Shown here: in pieces, positions 1-9,049 of the stretch | How the letters are laid out: the number at the start of each line of letters is the position of its first letter | Position numbering within the stretch: position 1 is the stretch's first letter | Origin: Chryseobacterium turcicum | Lineage (GTDB): Bacteria > Bacteroidota > Bacteroidia > Flavobacteriales > Weeksellaceae | Assembly (NCBI RefSeq): GCF_021010565.1 | Contig: NZ_JAJNAY010000001.1 | Span: 1,406,001 to 1,470,000, forward strand | Reading direction: 5' to 3' | DNA: 64,000 bases | Translations under genes and position numbers: made by a program | The notes under the pieces: generated by a model | What the model saw: only the letters and a program-made list of their open reading frames with translations | The model's database searches: none | What the model was told of the DNA's origin: nothing

Positions 1-270
1 GATGATATTAATATACCTATAGAACATCAAGATATCAAAACAAAACCTGTCTTTATAGGTGACGATTGTAAAATTTATAATAATTCTGTTATATTACAAG
101 GGACAATTATTGGTAAACATTGTACGATAGGTGCAAACAGTGTAGTGTCTGGTCAGTTTGGAGATTATTGCGTTATCGCAGGAATACCAGCTAAGGTGCT
201 AAAACGATATTCATTTGAAACACAAGCTTGGTTAAAAACTGATGCTAAAGGGAATTTTTTAGAAATATGA
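1..270 (+). CDS. Hexapeptide-repeat acetyltransferase, C-terminal part (start outside window)
   Basis: Frame 1 is open from the first base to the TGA at 268-270, giving about 89 residues. Isoleucine- and glycine-spaced turns (FIGDDCKIYNNSVILQGTII, then GANSVVSG and the closing AGIPAKVLKRY) are those of a left-handed beta-helix acyltransferase of the WbbJ/maltose-O-acetyltransferase type. The AGIPAKV ending is typical of sugar O-acetyltransferases. The stop overlaps the next start in an ATGA, so it is translationally coupled to the epimerase. It probably O-acetylates a sugar of the surface polysaccharide; the substrate cannot be read from the sequence. Confidence 0.8.
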   Translation, partial: DDINIPIEHQDIKTKPVFIGDDCKIYNNSVILQGTIIGKHCTIGANSVVSGQFGDYCVIAGIPAKVLKRYSFETQAWLKTDAKGNFLEI

Positions 271-1403
271 AAAATATATTAATCACAGGCGGAGCTGGTT
301 TTATTGGTTCCAATATCGCTCTTAGTCTTATAAATAAAGGGTTTAATGTTACTGTTTTAGATAACTTATCACCTCAAATTCATGGAGATAATCCTGAGGT
401 AAGCTCTTCACTTTATAAAAATATTATTGGTAAAGTTACCTTTATAAAAGGTACAGTTACTTCAAAAGAAAATTGGGTTGAGGCTATTAAAAATCAAGAT
501 GCAATTATTCATTTGGCCGCGGAAACGGGTACCGGACAATCGATGTACGAAATTCAGAAATACATTGACGTTAATATTGGTGGTACAGGGTTGATGCTAG
601 ACATATTAGCAAATAATAATCATACCATAAAAAAGGTTATTGTGGCTTCTTCTCGTGCTATTTATGGTGAAGGTAAATATGAATGTAAAGAGCATGGAAT
701 TGTTTATCCTACCGAAAGACGTGAAGAAGAAATGTCAAAAGGTGATTTTTCATGCAAATGTCCTGTATGTAGCGAGACTGTTTCTATATTACCTACTACT
801 GAAGACAGTAAAATACATCCCACTTCAGTATATGGTATTACCAAACAAAATCAGGAGCAATTGGTTTTGACGGTTTGTAAGTCTTTAAATATTGGAGCGG
901 TCGCTTACAGGTATCAAAATGTTTACGGACCCGGACAGTCTTTACTAAATCCTTACACAGGAATACTATCTATTTTTTCTACAAGAATAAAGAATGGAAA
1001 TTCTATTAATATATTTGAAGACGGTAAAGAGACTCGTGATTTTGTCTATATAGATGATGTTGTAGAAGCAACTATCTTAGGATTAGAAAACGACAATGCC
1101 AATGGGCAGGTTTATAATGTGGGAACCGGTATAGCAACCGACGTTATTACTGTTGCTAATACTTTGGCTAAATATTACGAACGTAACATTCCTATACAAA
1201 TATCCGGGAACTATAGACTTGGAGACATACGACATAATTTTGCAGATATTACCAAAATAAAAGCAGAATTAGGTTTCGAATCTCAATGGTATTTTGAAAA
1301 AGGGATTAAAGCATTTACCAATTGGGTTAATGAGCAAGAAATTCCTGAAGATAAATACGAGCAGTCTATTGAAGAAATGAAAAATAAAGGCTTATACAAA
1401 TGA
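267..1403 (+). CDS. NAD-dependent sugar epimerase/dehydratase with cysteine-rich insert (dTDP-L-rhamnose 4-epimerase-like)
   Basis: This is a 378-residue extended short-chain dehydrogenase. The Rossmann motif TGGAGFIGS lies at residues 7-15 and the YxxxK catalytic pair at Y189 and K193, with serines at 128-129 completing the active site. Between them is an insert with four cysteines (C140, C163, C165, C168; the last three as CKCPVC), probably a structural metal site. Such an insert is found in a subgroup often annotated as dTDP-L-rhamnose 4-epimerase; that substrate is inferred. RfbC of the rhamnose pathway lies in the same cluster. ATGA overlaps on both sides mark it as part of an operon. 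Confidence 0.75.
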   Translation: MKNILITGGAGFIGSNIALSLINKGFNVTVLDNLSPQIHGDNPEVSSSLYKNIIGKVTFIKGTVTSKENWVEAIKNQDAIIHLAAETGTGQSMYEIQKYIDVNIGGTGLMLDILANNNHTIKKVIVASSRAIYGEGKYECKEHGIVYPTERREEEMSKGDFSCKCPVCSETVSILPTTEDSKIHPTSVYGITKQNQEQLVLTVCKSLNIGAVAYRYQNVYGPGQSLLNPYTGILSIFSTRIKNGNSINIFEDGKETRDFVYIDDVVEATILGLENDNANGQVYNVGTGIATDVITVANTLAKYYERNIPIQISGNYRLGDIRHNFADITKIKAELGFESQWYFEKGIKAFTNWVNEQEIPEDKYEQSIEEMKNKGLYK

Positions 1404-2299
1404 GCAGAAAAATAGGAATTGTTACTGTTTTATATAACAGTGAGTCTGTACTCGAAGAGTTTTTTGAAACCTTAAGTACACAGACCTATAATAACTTTAT
1501 ATTATATGTGGTTGATAATCTTTCGCCAGATGGTTCTTTAGCATTAAGTGAAAAACTAGCAAGCCACTATCAATTCGAAACTAGAATCATCAAAAATGAT
1601 ACTAATTACGGGGTTGCCAAAGGCAATAATATAGGGATTAGAAGAGCTTTAGCTGATGACTGTGATTTGGTACTTTTATCAAACAATGATATTGCTCTTG
1701 AAGATAATTCAATTGATAAACTGTTAGTTGGTTTAGATAAAAACAATGCAGATATGGCTGTACCCAAAATTTATTTGTATGGTACAAAACAGATTTGGGC
1801 TGCAGGAGGGGGATTTGTAAAAAGAAACGGATTAACAGCACAATACGGTCAAGAGCAAGAGGACGAAGGACAATTTAATTCTGACCAAAAAGTAGATTAT
1901 GCCCCCACTTGTTTCATGCTCATTAAAAAAGAAGTTTTTGATAGTGTAGGATTAATGGATGAAAACTATTTTGTTTATTATGACGATACTGATTTTGTAT
2001 ATCGAGCATTAAAATACAATGAAAAATCATTATGGTACATTGCAAATTCTGTAATACATCATAACGAATCTACTTCTACTGGGAAAATGAGTGATTTTTC
2101 AGTGCGATTTTTATGGAGAAATTTAGTTTATTTTGCATTAAAAAATTATAAGCCTTTTTACGCAGGATATGTGCTGATTTATAATTTTTTATATATTCTG
2201 ATCATATTATATTTTAGATATTCTCCCAAGCAATGGAAGATTGCATTAGGTGCTTATAGAGAAGGATTTGGCTTGTATATTAATAATAGACCAGTATAG
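1400..2299 (+). CDS. Family 2 glycosyltransferase (rhamnosyltransferase-like)
   Basis: A 299-residue GT-A enzyme. The N-terminal strand GIVTVLYNSE, the VVDNLSPDGS nucleotide-binding turn, NYGVAKGNNIGI and SNND at residues 94-97 (the DxD-like metal site) are hallmarks of GT2 enzymes of the WbbL/RfbN type, which commonly transfer rhamnose. The C-terminus has a hydrophobic stretch (YAGYVLIYNFLYILIILYF, about residues 251-269) that may anchor it to the membrane. The start overlaps the upstream stop by 4 bases. It should add one sugar of the lipid-linked repeat unit at the cytoplasmic membrane; donor and acceptor are unknown. Confidence 0.82.
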   Translation: MSRKIGIVTVLYNSESVLEEFFETLSTQTYNNFILYVVDNLSPDGSLALSEKLASHYQFETRIIKNDTNYGVAKGNNIGIRRALADDCDLVLLSNNDIALEDNSIDKLLVGLDKNNADMAVPKIYLYGTKQIWAAGGGFVKRNGLTAQYGQEQEDEGQFNSDQKVDYAPTCFMLIKKEVFDSVGLMDENYFVYYDDTDFVYRALKYNEKSLWYIANSVIHHNESTSTGKMSDFSVRFLWRNLVYFALKNYKPFYAGYVLIYNFLYILIILYFRYSPKQWKIALGAYREGFGLYINNRPV

Positions 2300-2375
2300 T
2301 AAAATTAGCACATTATCAATTTAGAAAAACTTAATGTTTTTAAAAATGAAAATCAATTAAAAAAATGAATAATTA

Positions 2376-3599
2376 ATGGAGCCTACATTTAGCTATAGTT
2401 ATTCAATGCCTTATGTTTTCCTTTTTTTTATATTTTTTTTACTTTTCTTATGGGAAAATAAAGTGAAAAAAAGTGAAGGAAGCATCACTATGATCAGATA
2501 CCTATGTATGCTGGTTTTCTTTGTTTTTTTTGGTTTTAGAGGGTATGTAGATACCGATTTTATGGTTTACTATCCGGTCTACGAAACTGCACCTACACTT
2601 TCAGATACAAAAGGTGTTTTGAATTTTTTTTCGGATATGAATGAGGATTTTCTTTTAAAAATAGAGCCTGGATTCAAATTATTAGTCATTCTAGTCAAAA
2701 GTATTTTCAACGATTTTTTTTCACTTCAAATTGTATCATGTTTAATTGATGTATTATTTCTCAATTATTTTTTCAAGAAATATTCTCCTCAATATGTATT
2801 GGGTTTTATAATGTTTCTAATATTTTCTGGACTTATTATTGAGATTAATCTTCTTAGAAACTCTAAAGCAATGTTTCTTTTTATTTATTCGTTACAATTT
2901 ATAAAAGATAGAAATCCTATTAAGTATTTCATATATAATGGAATAGGTCTTCTTTTTCATTCTTCAGCTATATTTTATTTTCCGCTATATTTTTTTCTAC
3001 ACAAGAAATTTTCACCACAATTAGTTTGGGGAGCATTCATCCTTGGAAATGTTCTATATTTGGGACAAGTAAAATTTATTACTCCAATGATTGTTGCCAT
3101 AGGCAGTTTTTTTGGCGGTGTATATTCATTAATGGCTGAAGGTTATTCTCAAAACAGTTTATACAGCACAGGATATGGTATAACAATGGGATATTTAGAA
3201 AAGTTTTTTACATTTATTCTTTTTTATTATTCTTATAATAAAATTGGTGAGCTGATAAAAGATGAAAAAATACTCAATATATTTTTTAATCTGTTTTTTA
3301 TTTTTACAGTTACCTATTTGTTTTTATCAGAATATTCTATATTAATAGATAGAATGACTACGCTTTTTGTAATGTCTTATTGGATATTATATCCATATAT
3401 TTATGTAGTACTTGAAAGAGTTTTTAAATTGGTATTTACTTCTATCTTGTTTTTATTTGGTGTTTATAAAATGATTTATGCTAATAACATTATAATTAGA
3501 AAATACGAAAATATTTTGTGGAGTAAGCCTACTGTAACAAGAGCATATTACATCATAAATAAACATCTGGATAAAATACTATATCCTCAAAAAAAATAA
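2376..3599 (+). CDS. EpsG/Wzy-like polysaccharide polymerase (multi-pass membrane protein)
   Basis: A 407-residue protein almost entirely of hydrophobic segments, about ten or more, separated by short loops. The N-terminal block with FFGFRGYVDTDFMVYYPVYE after the second membrane segment matches the EpsG family, where an early Arg and Asp/Tyr-rich periplasmic loop are typical. In a Wzx/Wzy-type cluster this would polymerise repeat units on the periplasmic side. No Wzx flippase is visible here; it may lie upstream of the window. The gene is strongly AT-rich, as usual for polymerases. Assignment rests on topology and the N-terminal motif. Confidence 0.72.
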   Translation: MEPTFSYSYSMPYVFLFFIFFLLFLWENKVKKSEGSITMIRYLCMLVFFVFFGFRGYVDTDFMVYYPVYETAPTLSDTKGVLNFFSDMNEDFLLKIEPGFKLLVILVKSIFNDFFSLQIVSCLIDVLFLNYFFKKYSPQYVLGFIMFLIFSGLIIEINLLRNSKAMFLFIYSLQFIKDRNPIKYFIYNGIGLLFHSSAIFYFPLYFFLHKKFSPQLVWGAFILGNVLYLGQVKFITPMIVAIGSFFGGVYSLMAEGYSQNSLYSTGYGITMGYLEKFFTFILFYYSYNKIGELIKDEKILNIFFNLFFIFTVTYLFLSEYSILIDRMTTLFVMSYWILYPYIYVVLERVFKLVFTSILFLFGVYKMIYANNIIIRKYENILWSKPTVTRAYYIINKHLDKILYPQKK

Positions 3600-3614
3600 A
3601 TCTTTAAAAGTACA

Positions 3615-4763
3615 ATGAAAGTCGTTTTCTTATCTACCTTTGCTTTCGATGCAAATATTTCTCTTATCAATGCTCTGAAAAATAAATGTGATATCTATTT
3701 TTTTACAGAAGCATTATATGAAATAGATAACTATCTGGATAAAAATAAATTGTCTGAATTTTTATCGGTTGGAACTGATGTGCAAGAAATACAACGTTTT
3801 TCAGAACTTATACCATTAGATAAAACATTTGTCATCAAAGGGACAAGACAGATAAATGTTGTAAAAAAACTATATAATTCATATAGAATAGATAAAAAAA
3901 TTAGAGAAATAAATCCGGATCTTATTATTTTAGATAGTCACTTAATAACTTATTTTTTTACTGCATTTAGATACAGTAAAAAAAGTTTACTTATTGTACA
4001 TGATCCTTTTTTTCATAGTGGAGAAAATTTTAAAGCAGATATATTACTTAGAAAATTATATTTTTCTCTCGTAGAAAATAAAATTCTACTCAATAAGAAT
4101 CAGAAAAATGATTTTATTAATCATTATAAGCAAGATTCAAATAAGATTTTTACATCATTTCTTAGTGTCTATGAATATCTTACTTTTTACGGCGGTATAA
4201 ATGATAAAAAAAATACATCCTTTAATGTTCTTTTTTTTGGAAGAATTTCTCCATACAAAGGAGTGAAGTATTTTTTGGATGCATGTGTAGAGATAATAGA
4301 ATCAGGGCAATATCCAAACATAAGTTTTACTGTTGCTGGAAGCGGAGACTTTGATTTTGATATCACAAAATATTATAATTATTCTCAAATAAAAATAATA
4401 AACAAATTTATCCAGCCTGAAGAGCTGTCACAGTTTATAAAAAGCTCTTCTGTTGTGGTCTGTCCCTATGTGGATGCTACACAGAGTGGTGTGGTGATGT
4501 CATGTTTTGCTTTCAAAAAACCAGTTATTGCTACCAATGTAGGTGGGTTGCCAGAAATGGTTGAAGATGGAAAAACAGGTGTTATTATAGAGCCTAAAAG
4601 TACTGAGTCAATTAAGGAAGCCATATTTAAACTCTACGAAAATCCTCAGATATTAGAACAAATGTCTGAAAATATTGCTCAAGAATATTTGTACGGTGAA
4701 AAAAGCTGGTCGCAATCTGGTGAATATTTTATAGATGCGATTAATTCGATAATTAAAAAATAA
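3615..4763 (+). CDS. Family 4 (group 1) glycosyltransferase
   Basis: 382 residues with a GT-B layout. The C-terminal domain begins near residue 205 with FNVLFFGRISPYKGVKYFLD, the usual GRxxxxKG donor-site motif, followed by TVAGSGDF. The sugar-nucleotide motif (QSGVVMSCFAFKKPVIATNV, then GGLPEMV) is near residues 295-325; the usual first Glu of the E-x7-E pair is not obvious, the first position being in ATQSGVV. The N-terminal acceptor domain is divergent, as is normal. It sits 15 bases after the polymerase and 14 before the next glycosyltransferase, in the same operon. Confidence 0.8.
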   Translation: MKVVFLSTFAFDANISLINALKNKCDIYFFTEALYEIDNYLDKNKLSEFLSVGTDVQEIQRFSELIPLDKTFVIKGTRQINVVKKLYNSYRIDKKIREINPDLIILDSHLITYFFTAFRYSKKSLLIVHDPFFHSGENFKADILLRKLYFSLVENKILLNKNQKNDFINHYKQDSNKIFTSFLSVYEYLTFYGGINDKKNTSFNVLFFGRISPYKGVKYFLDACVEIIESGQYPNISFTVAGSGDFDFDITKYYNYSQIKIINKFIQPEELSQFIKSSSVVVCPYVDATQSGVVMSCFAFKKPVIATNVGGLPEMVEDGKTGVIIEPKSTESIKEAIFKLYENPQILEQMSENIAQEYLYGEKSWSQSGEYFIDAINSIIKK

Positions 4764-4777
4764 CTTAGATTAGATAC

Positions 4778-5509
4778 ATGAAGAGAGCACCTGTTTCTGT
4801 ATGTATGGCTTCATATAATGGCGCAAAATATATAGAAAAACAAATAGAATCAATACTTGATCAGCTAAGATTAGGAGATGAGTTAATCATTGTTGATGAT
4901 TGTTCCACAGACGATACCGTAAACATAATTAAAAAGTTTAATAGTGATTTTATTAAACTTTTTAAAAATGAAAAAAATATAGGTTACGTGAGAAATTTTG
5001 AGAAAGCCTTAGGCTTAGCAAAAAATCAATATATATGTTTAGCAGATCAGGATGATGTTTGGATTGATGGAAGATTACAAAAACTTGAAGAAAAAATAAA
5101 GAAAGAAAATGTATTCTTAGTTGCTTCAAACTTTGATCCAAGTTTTCAAGATTCTAAAAATGATAAAATATTTTTGAAGTTAAAGATTGAAAACTCTACA
5201 GAATACTTAGGGAATATTATAAGGATTTTTAAAGGAAAATCAGCTTATTATGGATGTACGATGATGATGAATAAAGAATTGTTGAAATTTATTTTACCCT
5301 TTCCAAAGTACATTGAGGCTCATGATTTATGGATTGCTATGAATGCCAATTTATTGAGATCAATACATCATCTATATGATGATACTTTGATTTATAATGT
5401 TCATCAAAATAACACCAGTCTTAAAAAAAGAAGTTTTCTTAAAAAAATAAAAGCCAGATATTATTTTTGTCAGGCATTAATAGACATATTAAAAAGAATA
5501 AATAAGTAA
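4778..5509 (+). CDS. Family 2 glycosyltransferase
   Basis: 243 residues comprising one GT-A domain. VSVCMASYNGAKYIEKQIES at the N-terminus, IIVDDCSTDDT, and the metal-binding DQDDVW at residues 90-95 are diagnostic. The DQDD variant and MASYNGxxYIExQIxSI start resemble the alpha-1,3-rhamnosyltransferase WapR group, so a rhamnose donor is possible; that is an inference. There is no membrane segment. It is followed after 35 bases by the epimerase start chosen here. Confidence 0.82.
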   Translation: MKRAPVSVCMASYNGAKYIEKQIESILDQLRLGDELIIVDDCSTDDTVNIIKKFNSDFIKLFKNEKNIGYVRNFEKALGLAKNQYICLADQDDVWIDGRLQKLEEKIKKENVFLVASNFDPSFQDSKNDKIFLKLKIENSTEYLGNIIRIFKGKSAYYGCTMMMNKELLKFILPFPKYIEAHDLWIAMNANLLRSIHHLYDDTLIYNVHQNNTSLKKRSFLKKIKARYYFCQALIDILKRINK

Positions 5510-5544
5510 ATTTGTCGAAAATTCTTTTTATTGAAACAAAAATT

Positions 5545-6576
5545 ATGAAAAAAAATATGAAAAAAATTGTAATATTAGGAGGAGGTGGATTTATCGGAGG
5601 CCACTTAGGAAAAAGATTAAAAAAAGAAGGATATCATGTGAGAATTTGTGATATTAAAAAACATGAATATTTTCAGCATTCAGAAATATGTGATGAATTT
5701 ATCGTTGGGGATCTTACAGATCCTTCAGTCGTAAAGCTTGTCATAGAAGATGGAGTAGATGAGGTTTATCAGCTTGCAGCAGACATGGGAGGTGCTTTAT
5801 ATATCTTTACCGGTCAGCATGATGCCGACGTAATGCACAATTCTGCAACGATCAACCTTAATGTTGCGAGAGAATGTGTTCTAAAAAAAGTGGGTAAGGT
5901 TTTTTACTCTTCTTCTGCATGTATGTATCCTGAACACAATCAATTAGATCCAGATAATCCCAATTGTGAAGAAAGTTCTGCATACCCAGCAAATCCTGAT
6001 TCTGAGTATGGTTGGGAGAAATTATTCTCTGAAAGACTTTTCCTTTCGTATAATAGAAATTATAACTTAGATGTAAGAATCGCTAGATTCCATAATATTT
6101 TCGGTCCTCAGGGAACTTGGGAAGGAGGAAAAGAAAAATCTCCGGCAGCGATGTGTAGAAAAGTAGCTGAAGAAAATAATAACGGAAACATTGAAGTTTG
6201 GGGTAATGGAAAGCAAACAAGATCTTTTTTGTATATCGATGAATGTATTGAAGCGGTTTTGCGTTTAATGGATTCAGATTTTAAATATCCAGTTAATATT
6301 GGAAGTGAAGAAATGGTATCAATAAATGAATTGGCTCAAATGGCAATAGACATATCGCAAAAAGAATTATCTATTATGAACTTGGAAGGTGAAGAATTCT
6401 ATGCGAAATATGGCTTTAAATGCCCTTTAGGTGTAAAAGGTAGAAATTCTCATAATAAATTATATAAAGAAAAAGTTGGGTGGGAAGTTTCACAACCCTT
6501 GATAATAGGAATGCAGAAAACATATCAATGGGTTTCTGAGCAGGTATTAAAAAGAAAAGAAGCTATTTCTATTTAA
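5545..6576 (+). CDS. NAD-dependent epimerase, GDP-mannose 3,5-epimerase-like
   Basis: 343 residues from the ATG at 5545; an upstream in-frame TTG at 5512 and a further ATG at 5557 are alternatives. The Rossmann motif ILGGGGFIGGHL follows the start. The stretches YQLAADMGG, YSSSACMYPE, SEYGWEK (catalytic Tyr and Lys) and ARFHNIFGPQGTWEGGKEKS closely follow the pattern of GDP-mannose 3,5-epimerases, including the long conserved strand around the active site. Bacterial homologues in polysaccharide loci supply GDP-sugars of the gulose/galactose type. Exact product is inferred. Internal gene of the operon, 17 bases before the next GT. Confidence 0.75.
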   Translation: MKKNMKKIVILGGGGFIGGHLGKRLKKEGYHVRICDIKKHEYFQHSEICDEFIVGDLTDPSVVKLVIEDGVDEVYQLAADMGGALYIFTGQHDADVMHNSATINLNVARECVLKKVGKVFYSSSACMYPEHNQLDPDNPNCEESSAYPANPDSEYGWEKLFSERLFLSYNRNYNLDVRIARFHNIFGPQGTWEGGKEKSPAAMCRKVAEENNNGNIEVWGNGKQTRSFLYIDECIEAVLRLMDSDFKYPVNIGSEEMVSINELAQMAIDISQKELSIMNLEGEEFYAKYGFKCPLGVKGRNSHNKLYKEKVGWEVSQPLIIGMQKTYQWVSEQVLKRKEAISI

Positions 6577-6593
6577 TAATTGTACGAAATTTT

Positions 6594-7346
6594 ATGAAAA
6601 TAAGTATTATTACAGTTTGCTGGAATAGTGAAAAATATCTTAAAACTGCCATTGAATCAATTTTAAATCAAACATACCAAGATATTGAATATATCATTAT
6701 TGATGGGGGGTCTACTGACGGAACTCTTGATATTATTAAACAATATGAACCATTGTTTAATACAAGAATGAAATGGATTAGTGAAAAAGATAATGGCATC
6801 TATGACGCAATGAATAAAGGTATCAACATGTCTTCTGGCGATGTTGTAGGACTATTAAATTCAGATGATTTTTATATGTCAAATACCTCTTTAGAAAAGA
6901 TTACCAATGCCTTTATTAAAGAAAATGTTGACTCTGTATATGCAGATCTTTATTATGTAAAAGAACTTGATATAGATAAGATTGTTAGAAGCTGGAAAAC
7001 TGGTAAAAAACGTCCATTTAGTAAAGGTTGGCATCCTGCACATCCTTCTTTTTTTGTGAAAAAAGAGGTTTATAATAAATTTGGTAGTTTTAACTTGAAT
7101 TTCAAAATCGCTGCAGATTTTGAAATAATGTTAAGATTTTTAGAAAAATATTCTATTAGCTCGTATTATATTGAAGAATATATAGTAAAAATGAGATTAG
7201 GTGGAGAGTCTAATAAAAATATTAAAAACATCAAAAAGGGAAAGAATGAAATTATAGATGCTTTTAAGCAAAATAATATACAAATTCCTTTCTATTACCC
7301 TTATAAACGTTGGACTTTAAAATTGATTCAATATATAAGGAAATAA
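6594..7346 (+). CDS. Family 2 glycosyltransferase (WcaE/TuaG-like)
   Basis: 250 residues. ISIITVCWNSEKYLKTAIES, the acceptor-side motif IIDGGSTDGT, SEKDNGIYDAMNKGI and NSDDFY (DxD equivalent at residues 89-92) place it in the GT2 group that includes the colanic-acid transferase WcaE. The SEKDxGIYDAMNKGI block is especially characteristic of this subgroup. It is the last glycosyltransferase before the initiating enzyme. Donor sugar unknown. Confidence 0.82.
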   Translation: MKISIITVCWNSEKYLKTAIESILNQTYQDIEYIIIDGGSTDGTLDIIKQYEPLFNTRMKWISEKDNGIYDAMNKGINMSSGDVVGLLNSDDFYMSNTSLEKITNAFIKENVDSVYADLYYVKELDIDKIVRSWKTGKKRPFSKGWHPAHPSFFVKKEVYNKFGSFNLNFKIAADFEIMLRFLEKYSISSYYIEEYIVKMRLGGESNKNIKNIKKGKNEIIDAFKQNNIQIPFYYPYKRWTLKLIQYIRK

Positions 7347-7368
7347 TAATGTTTTCTAATAAATTAAT

Positions 7369-7376
7369 TATATTTG
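7369..7376 (+). promoter_or_regulatory. Candidate -7 promoter element TATATTTG inside the polysaccharide cluster
   Basis: TATATTTG matches the Bacteroidota -7 consensus TAnnTTTG and lies 17 bases before the ATG at 7393, in the only clear gap (46 bases) between the glycosyltransferase genes and the phosphoglycosyl transferase. No good -33 TTG was found upstream. It would give the last two genes their own transcript. Confidence 0.45.
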
Positions 7377-7392
7377 CAAGTATTCTGCACAA

Positions 7393-8355
7393 ATGATGAT
7401 TGTAAGCATGAAAAACTATTTAAATCTTTCTCGGATTTCTGAAAGATACCTATTTGTAAACATAAGTAACATCTCAGAGAAAATTTTTACTGAGGCTAAT
7501 TTTAGTAAGTCCTATAAATGTGTTTTTTTTAATTCCCAAACGGATAAAAAAAATATTTCAGAGTATATCTCTAAGCTAAATGTTAAAACTATTGTTATTG
7601 AAACTTCAGATTTAAATTATCTGCCGAAGAAAGTAACAGATGATATTATAGAAGCTAAACTTAAAGGAATTAAAGTTTTTGAAGTACATGAATTCTATGA
7701 AAAAATTAATGGTAGAATTCCTTTAGTGAAACTTAATGCATTTCAGTACTTAGCTGATGACGTTTTTTCAATAGGTTTAGACCAATTTGATTTTGCTTTT
7801 AAAAGAATTATTGATATTTTTGTTTGTATTCTTATTTTACCATTTGCTTTAATTATTATTTTATTAGGCTGTATCGGTGTTTTTCTTAGCTCTCCCGGAA
7901 ATGTTTTCTTTACTCAAGAAAGAGTGGGAAAGAATTCTAAAACATTTAAAATCTATAAACTCCGTACAATGACCAAAAAGCATAATGGAGATTTTACAAA
8001 AGAGAAAGATGACAGAATATTTCCTGTAGGAAAGTTTCTTAGAAAAACTAAAATTGATGAATTACCTCAGATATTTAATGTCATGAATGGTAACATGAGT
8101 GTTATTGGTCCTCGTCCCGAGAGACCTAAATATGTAAAAGAGTCTGTAGATGAAAACTCTTTTTTTGATTTAAGACATTTAGTAAAACCAGGTATTACAG
8201 GATGGGCTCAGGTCAACCTCCCTAAAGCAACGCCAAAAGACAATCTTAAAAAACTAGAGTATGACTTGTATTACATTAAAAGCTATACTCCTCTCTTAGA
8301 TTTTAAAATTTTACTAAAAACAATTAAAGTATTATTTACTTTTAATAGTAATTAA
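7393..8355 (+). CDS. Initiating sugar-1-phosphate transferase (WcaJ/PglC-type catalytic domain) with atypical N-terminus
   Basis: 320 residues from the first of three close ATG codons (7393, 7396, 7408). Residues 1-130 are a soluble region; CoA-binding/UDPG-like folds occur here in WcaJ homologues, but this one is short and lacks the usual four N-terminal membrane helices. From residue about 136 the PglC/WbaP core follows: the re-entrant helix FKRIIDIFVCILILPFALII, then SSPGNVFFTQERVGKNSKTF, KIYKLRTM, KTKIDELPQIFNVMNGNMSV, IGPRPERP and PGITGWAQVN. The family transfers a sugar phosphate to undecaprenyl phosphate to begin each repeat unit. Confidence 0.85.
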   Translation: MMIVSMKNYLNLSRISERYLFVNISNISEKIFTEANFSKSYKCVFFNSQTDKKNISEYISKLNVKTIVIETSDLNYLPKKVTDDIIEAKLKGIKVFEVHEFYEKINGRIPLVKLNAFQYLADDVFSIGLDQFDFAFKRIIDIFVCILILPFALIIILLGCIGVFLSSPGNVFFTQERVGKNSKTFKIYKLRTMTKKHNGDFTKEKDDRIFPVGKFLRKTKIDELPQIFNVMNGNMSVIGPRPERPKYVKESVDENSFFDLRHLVKPGITGWAQVNLPKATPKDNLKKLEYDLYYIKSYTPLLDFKILLKTIKVLFTFNSN

Positions 8356-8393
8356 TCTCTCAAAATGCTAAAAAGCATATTATTTAATTATAT

Positions 8394-8939
8394 ATGAAAA
8401 TAAAACAAACTCCCTTAAAAGACTGCTATATCATAGAACCTACAATTTTTGAAGATGATAGAGGTTATTTCTTTGAAAAATTTAATGAGAAAAAATTTGA
8501 AGAATTGACTGGGATGAATGGGCATTTCGTACAAGATAACATTTCAAAATCATCGTATGGTGTTTTGAGAGGTCTTCATTTACAAAAAGGAGAACATGCT
8601 CAGGCGAAACTCGTATCTTGCCTCGAAGGAAAAGTTTGGGATGTGGCGGTAGACCTTAGAGAAGACTCTTCCACTTTCGGAAAATGGTTTGGGGTAGAGC
8701 TTACACCAGAAAATAAACTTCAACTTTATGTGCCAAGAGGCTTTGGACACGGCTTTTCAGTAATTAGCGAAACTGCTGTGTTTGCCTATAAATGTGATAA
8801 TTTTTATAATAAAGAGTCTGAAGGTAGTGTAAAGTACAATGATAAAGATTTACAAATAGACTGGAAATTAGAGGAGAAAGATATGATTCTTTCTGAGAAA
8901 GATGAAAATGCTCCCTCTTTTGCCGATAAAAACTTTTAA
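8394..8939 (+). CDS. rfbC: dTDP-4-dehydrorhamnose 3,5-epimerase
   Basis: 181 residues, the normal length for RmlC/RfbC. The cupin core is visible: DDRGYFFEKF near the start, VLRGLHLQ with the catalytic His at residue 62, AKLVSCLEGKVWDVAVDLRE, VPRGFGHGF, and Tyr132 in FAYKCDNFY as the probable acid. It converts dTDP-4-keto-6-deoxyglucose to dTDP-4-keto-rhamnose in dTDP-L-rhamnose synthesis. RfbA, RfbB and RfbD are not in the window. It is the last gene of the cluster and is followed by a strong terminator. Confidence 0.93.
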   Translation: MKIKQTPLKDCYIIEPTIFEDDRGYFFEKFNEKKFEELTGMNGHFVQDNISKSSYGVLRGLHLQKGEHAQAKLVSCLEGKVWDVAVDLREDSSTFGKWFGVELTPENKLQLYVPRGFGHGFSVISETAVFAYKCDNFYNKESEGSVKYNDKDLQIDWKLEEKDMILSEKDENAPSFADKNF

Positions 8940-8963
8940 TTGTTTATAATCAATATAAATAGA

Positions 8964-8989
8964 GAACCGAATCATCGGTTCTTTTTTTT
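8964..8989 (+). terminator. Rho-independent terminator of the polysaccharide cluster
   Basis: A perfect 7-base stem, GAACCGA / TCGGTTC, with loop ATCA, is followed by eight T residues. It lies 24 bases after the rfbC stop. Confidence 0.85.
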
Positions 8990-9049
8990 ATTCTTAAATT
9001 TGCACCCACAAAAATTACTGATTACTAATTACTTATTATTCAATATAAA

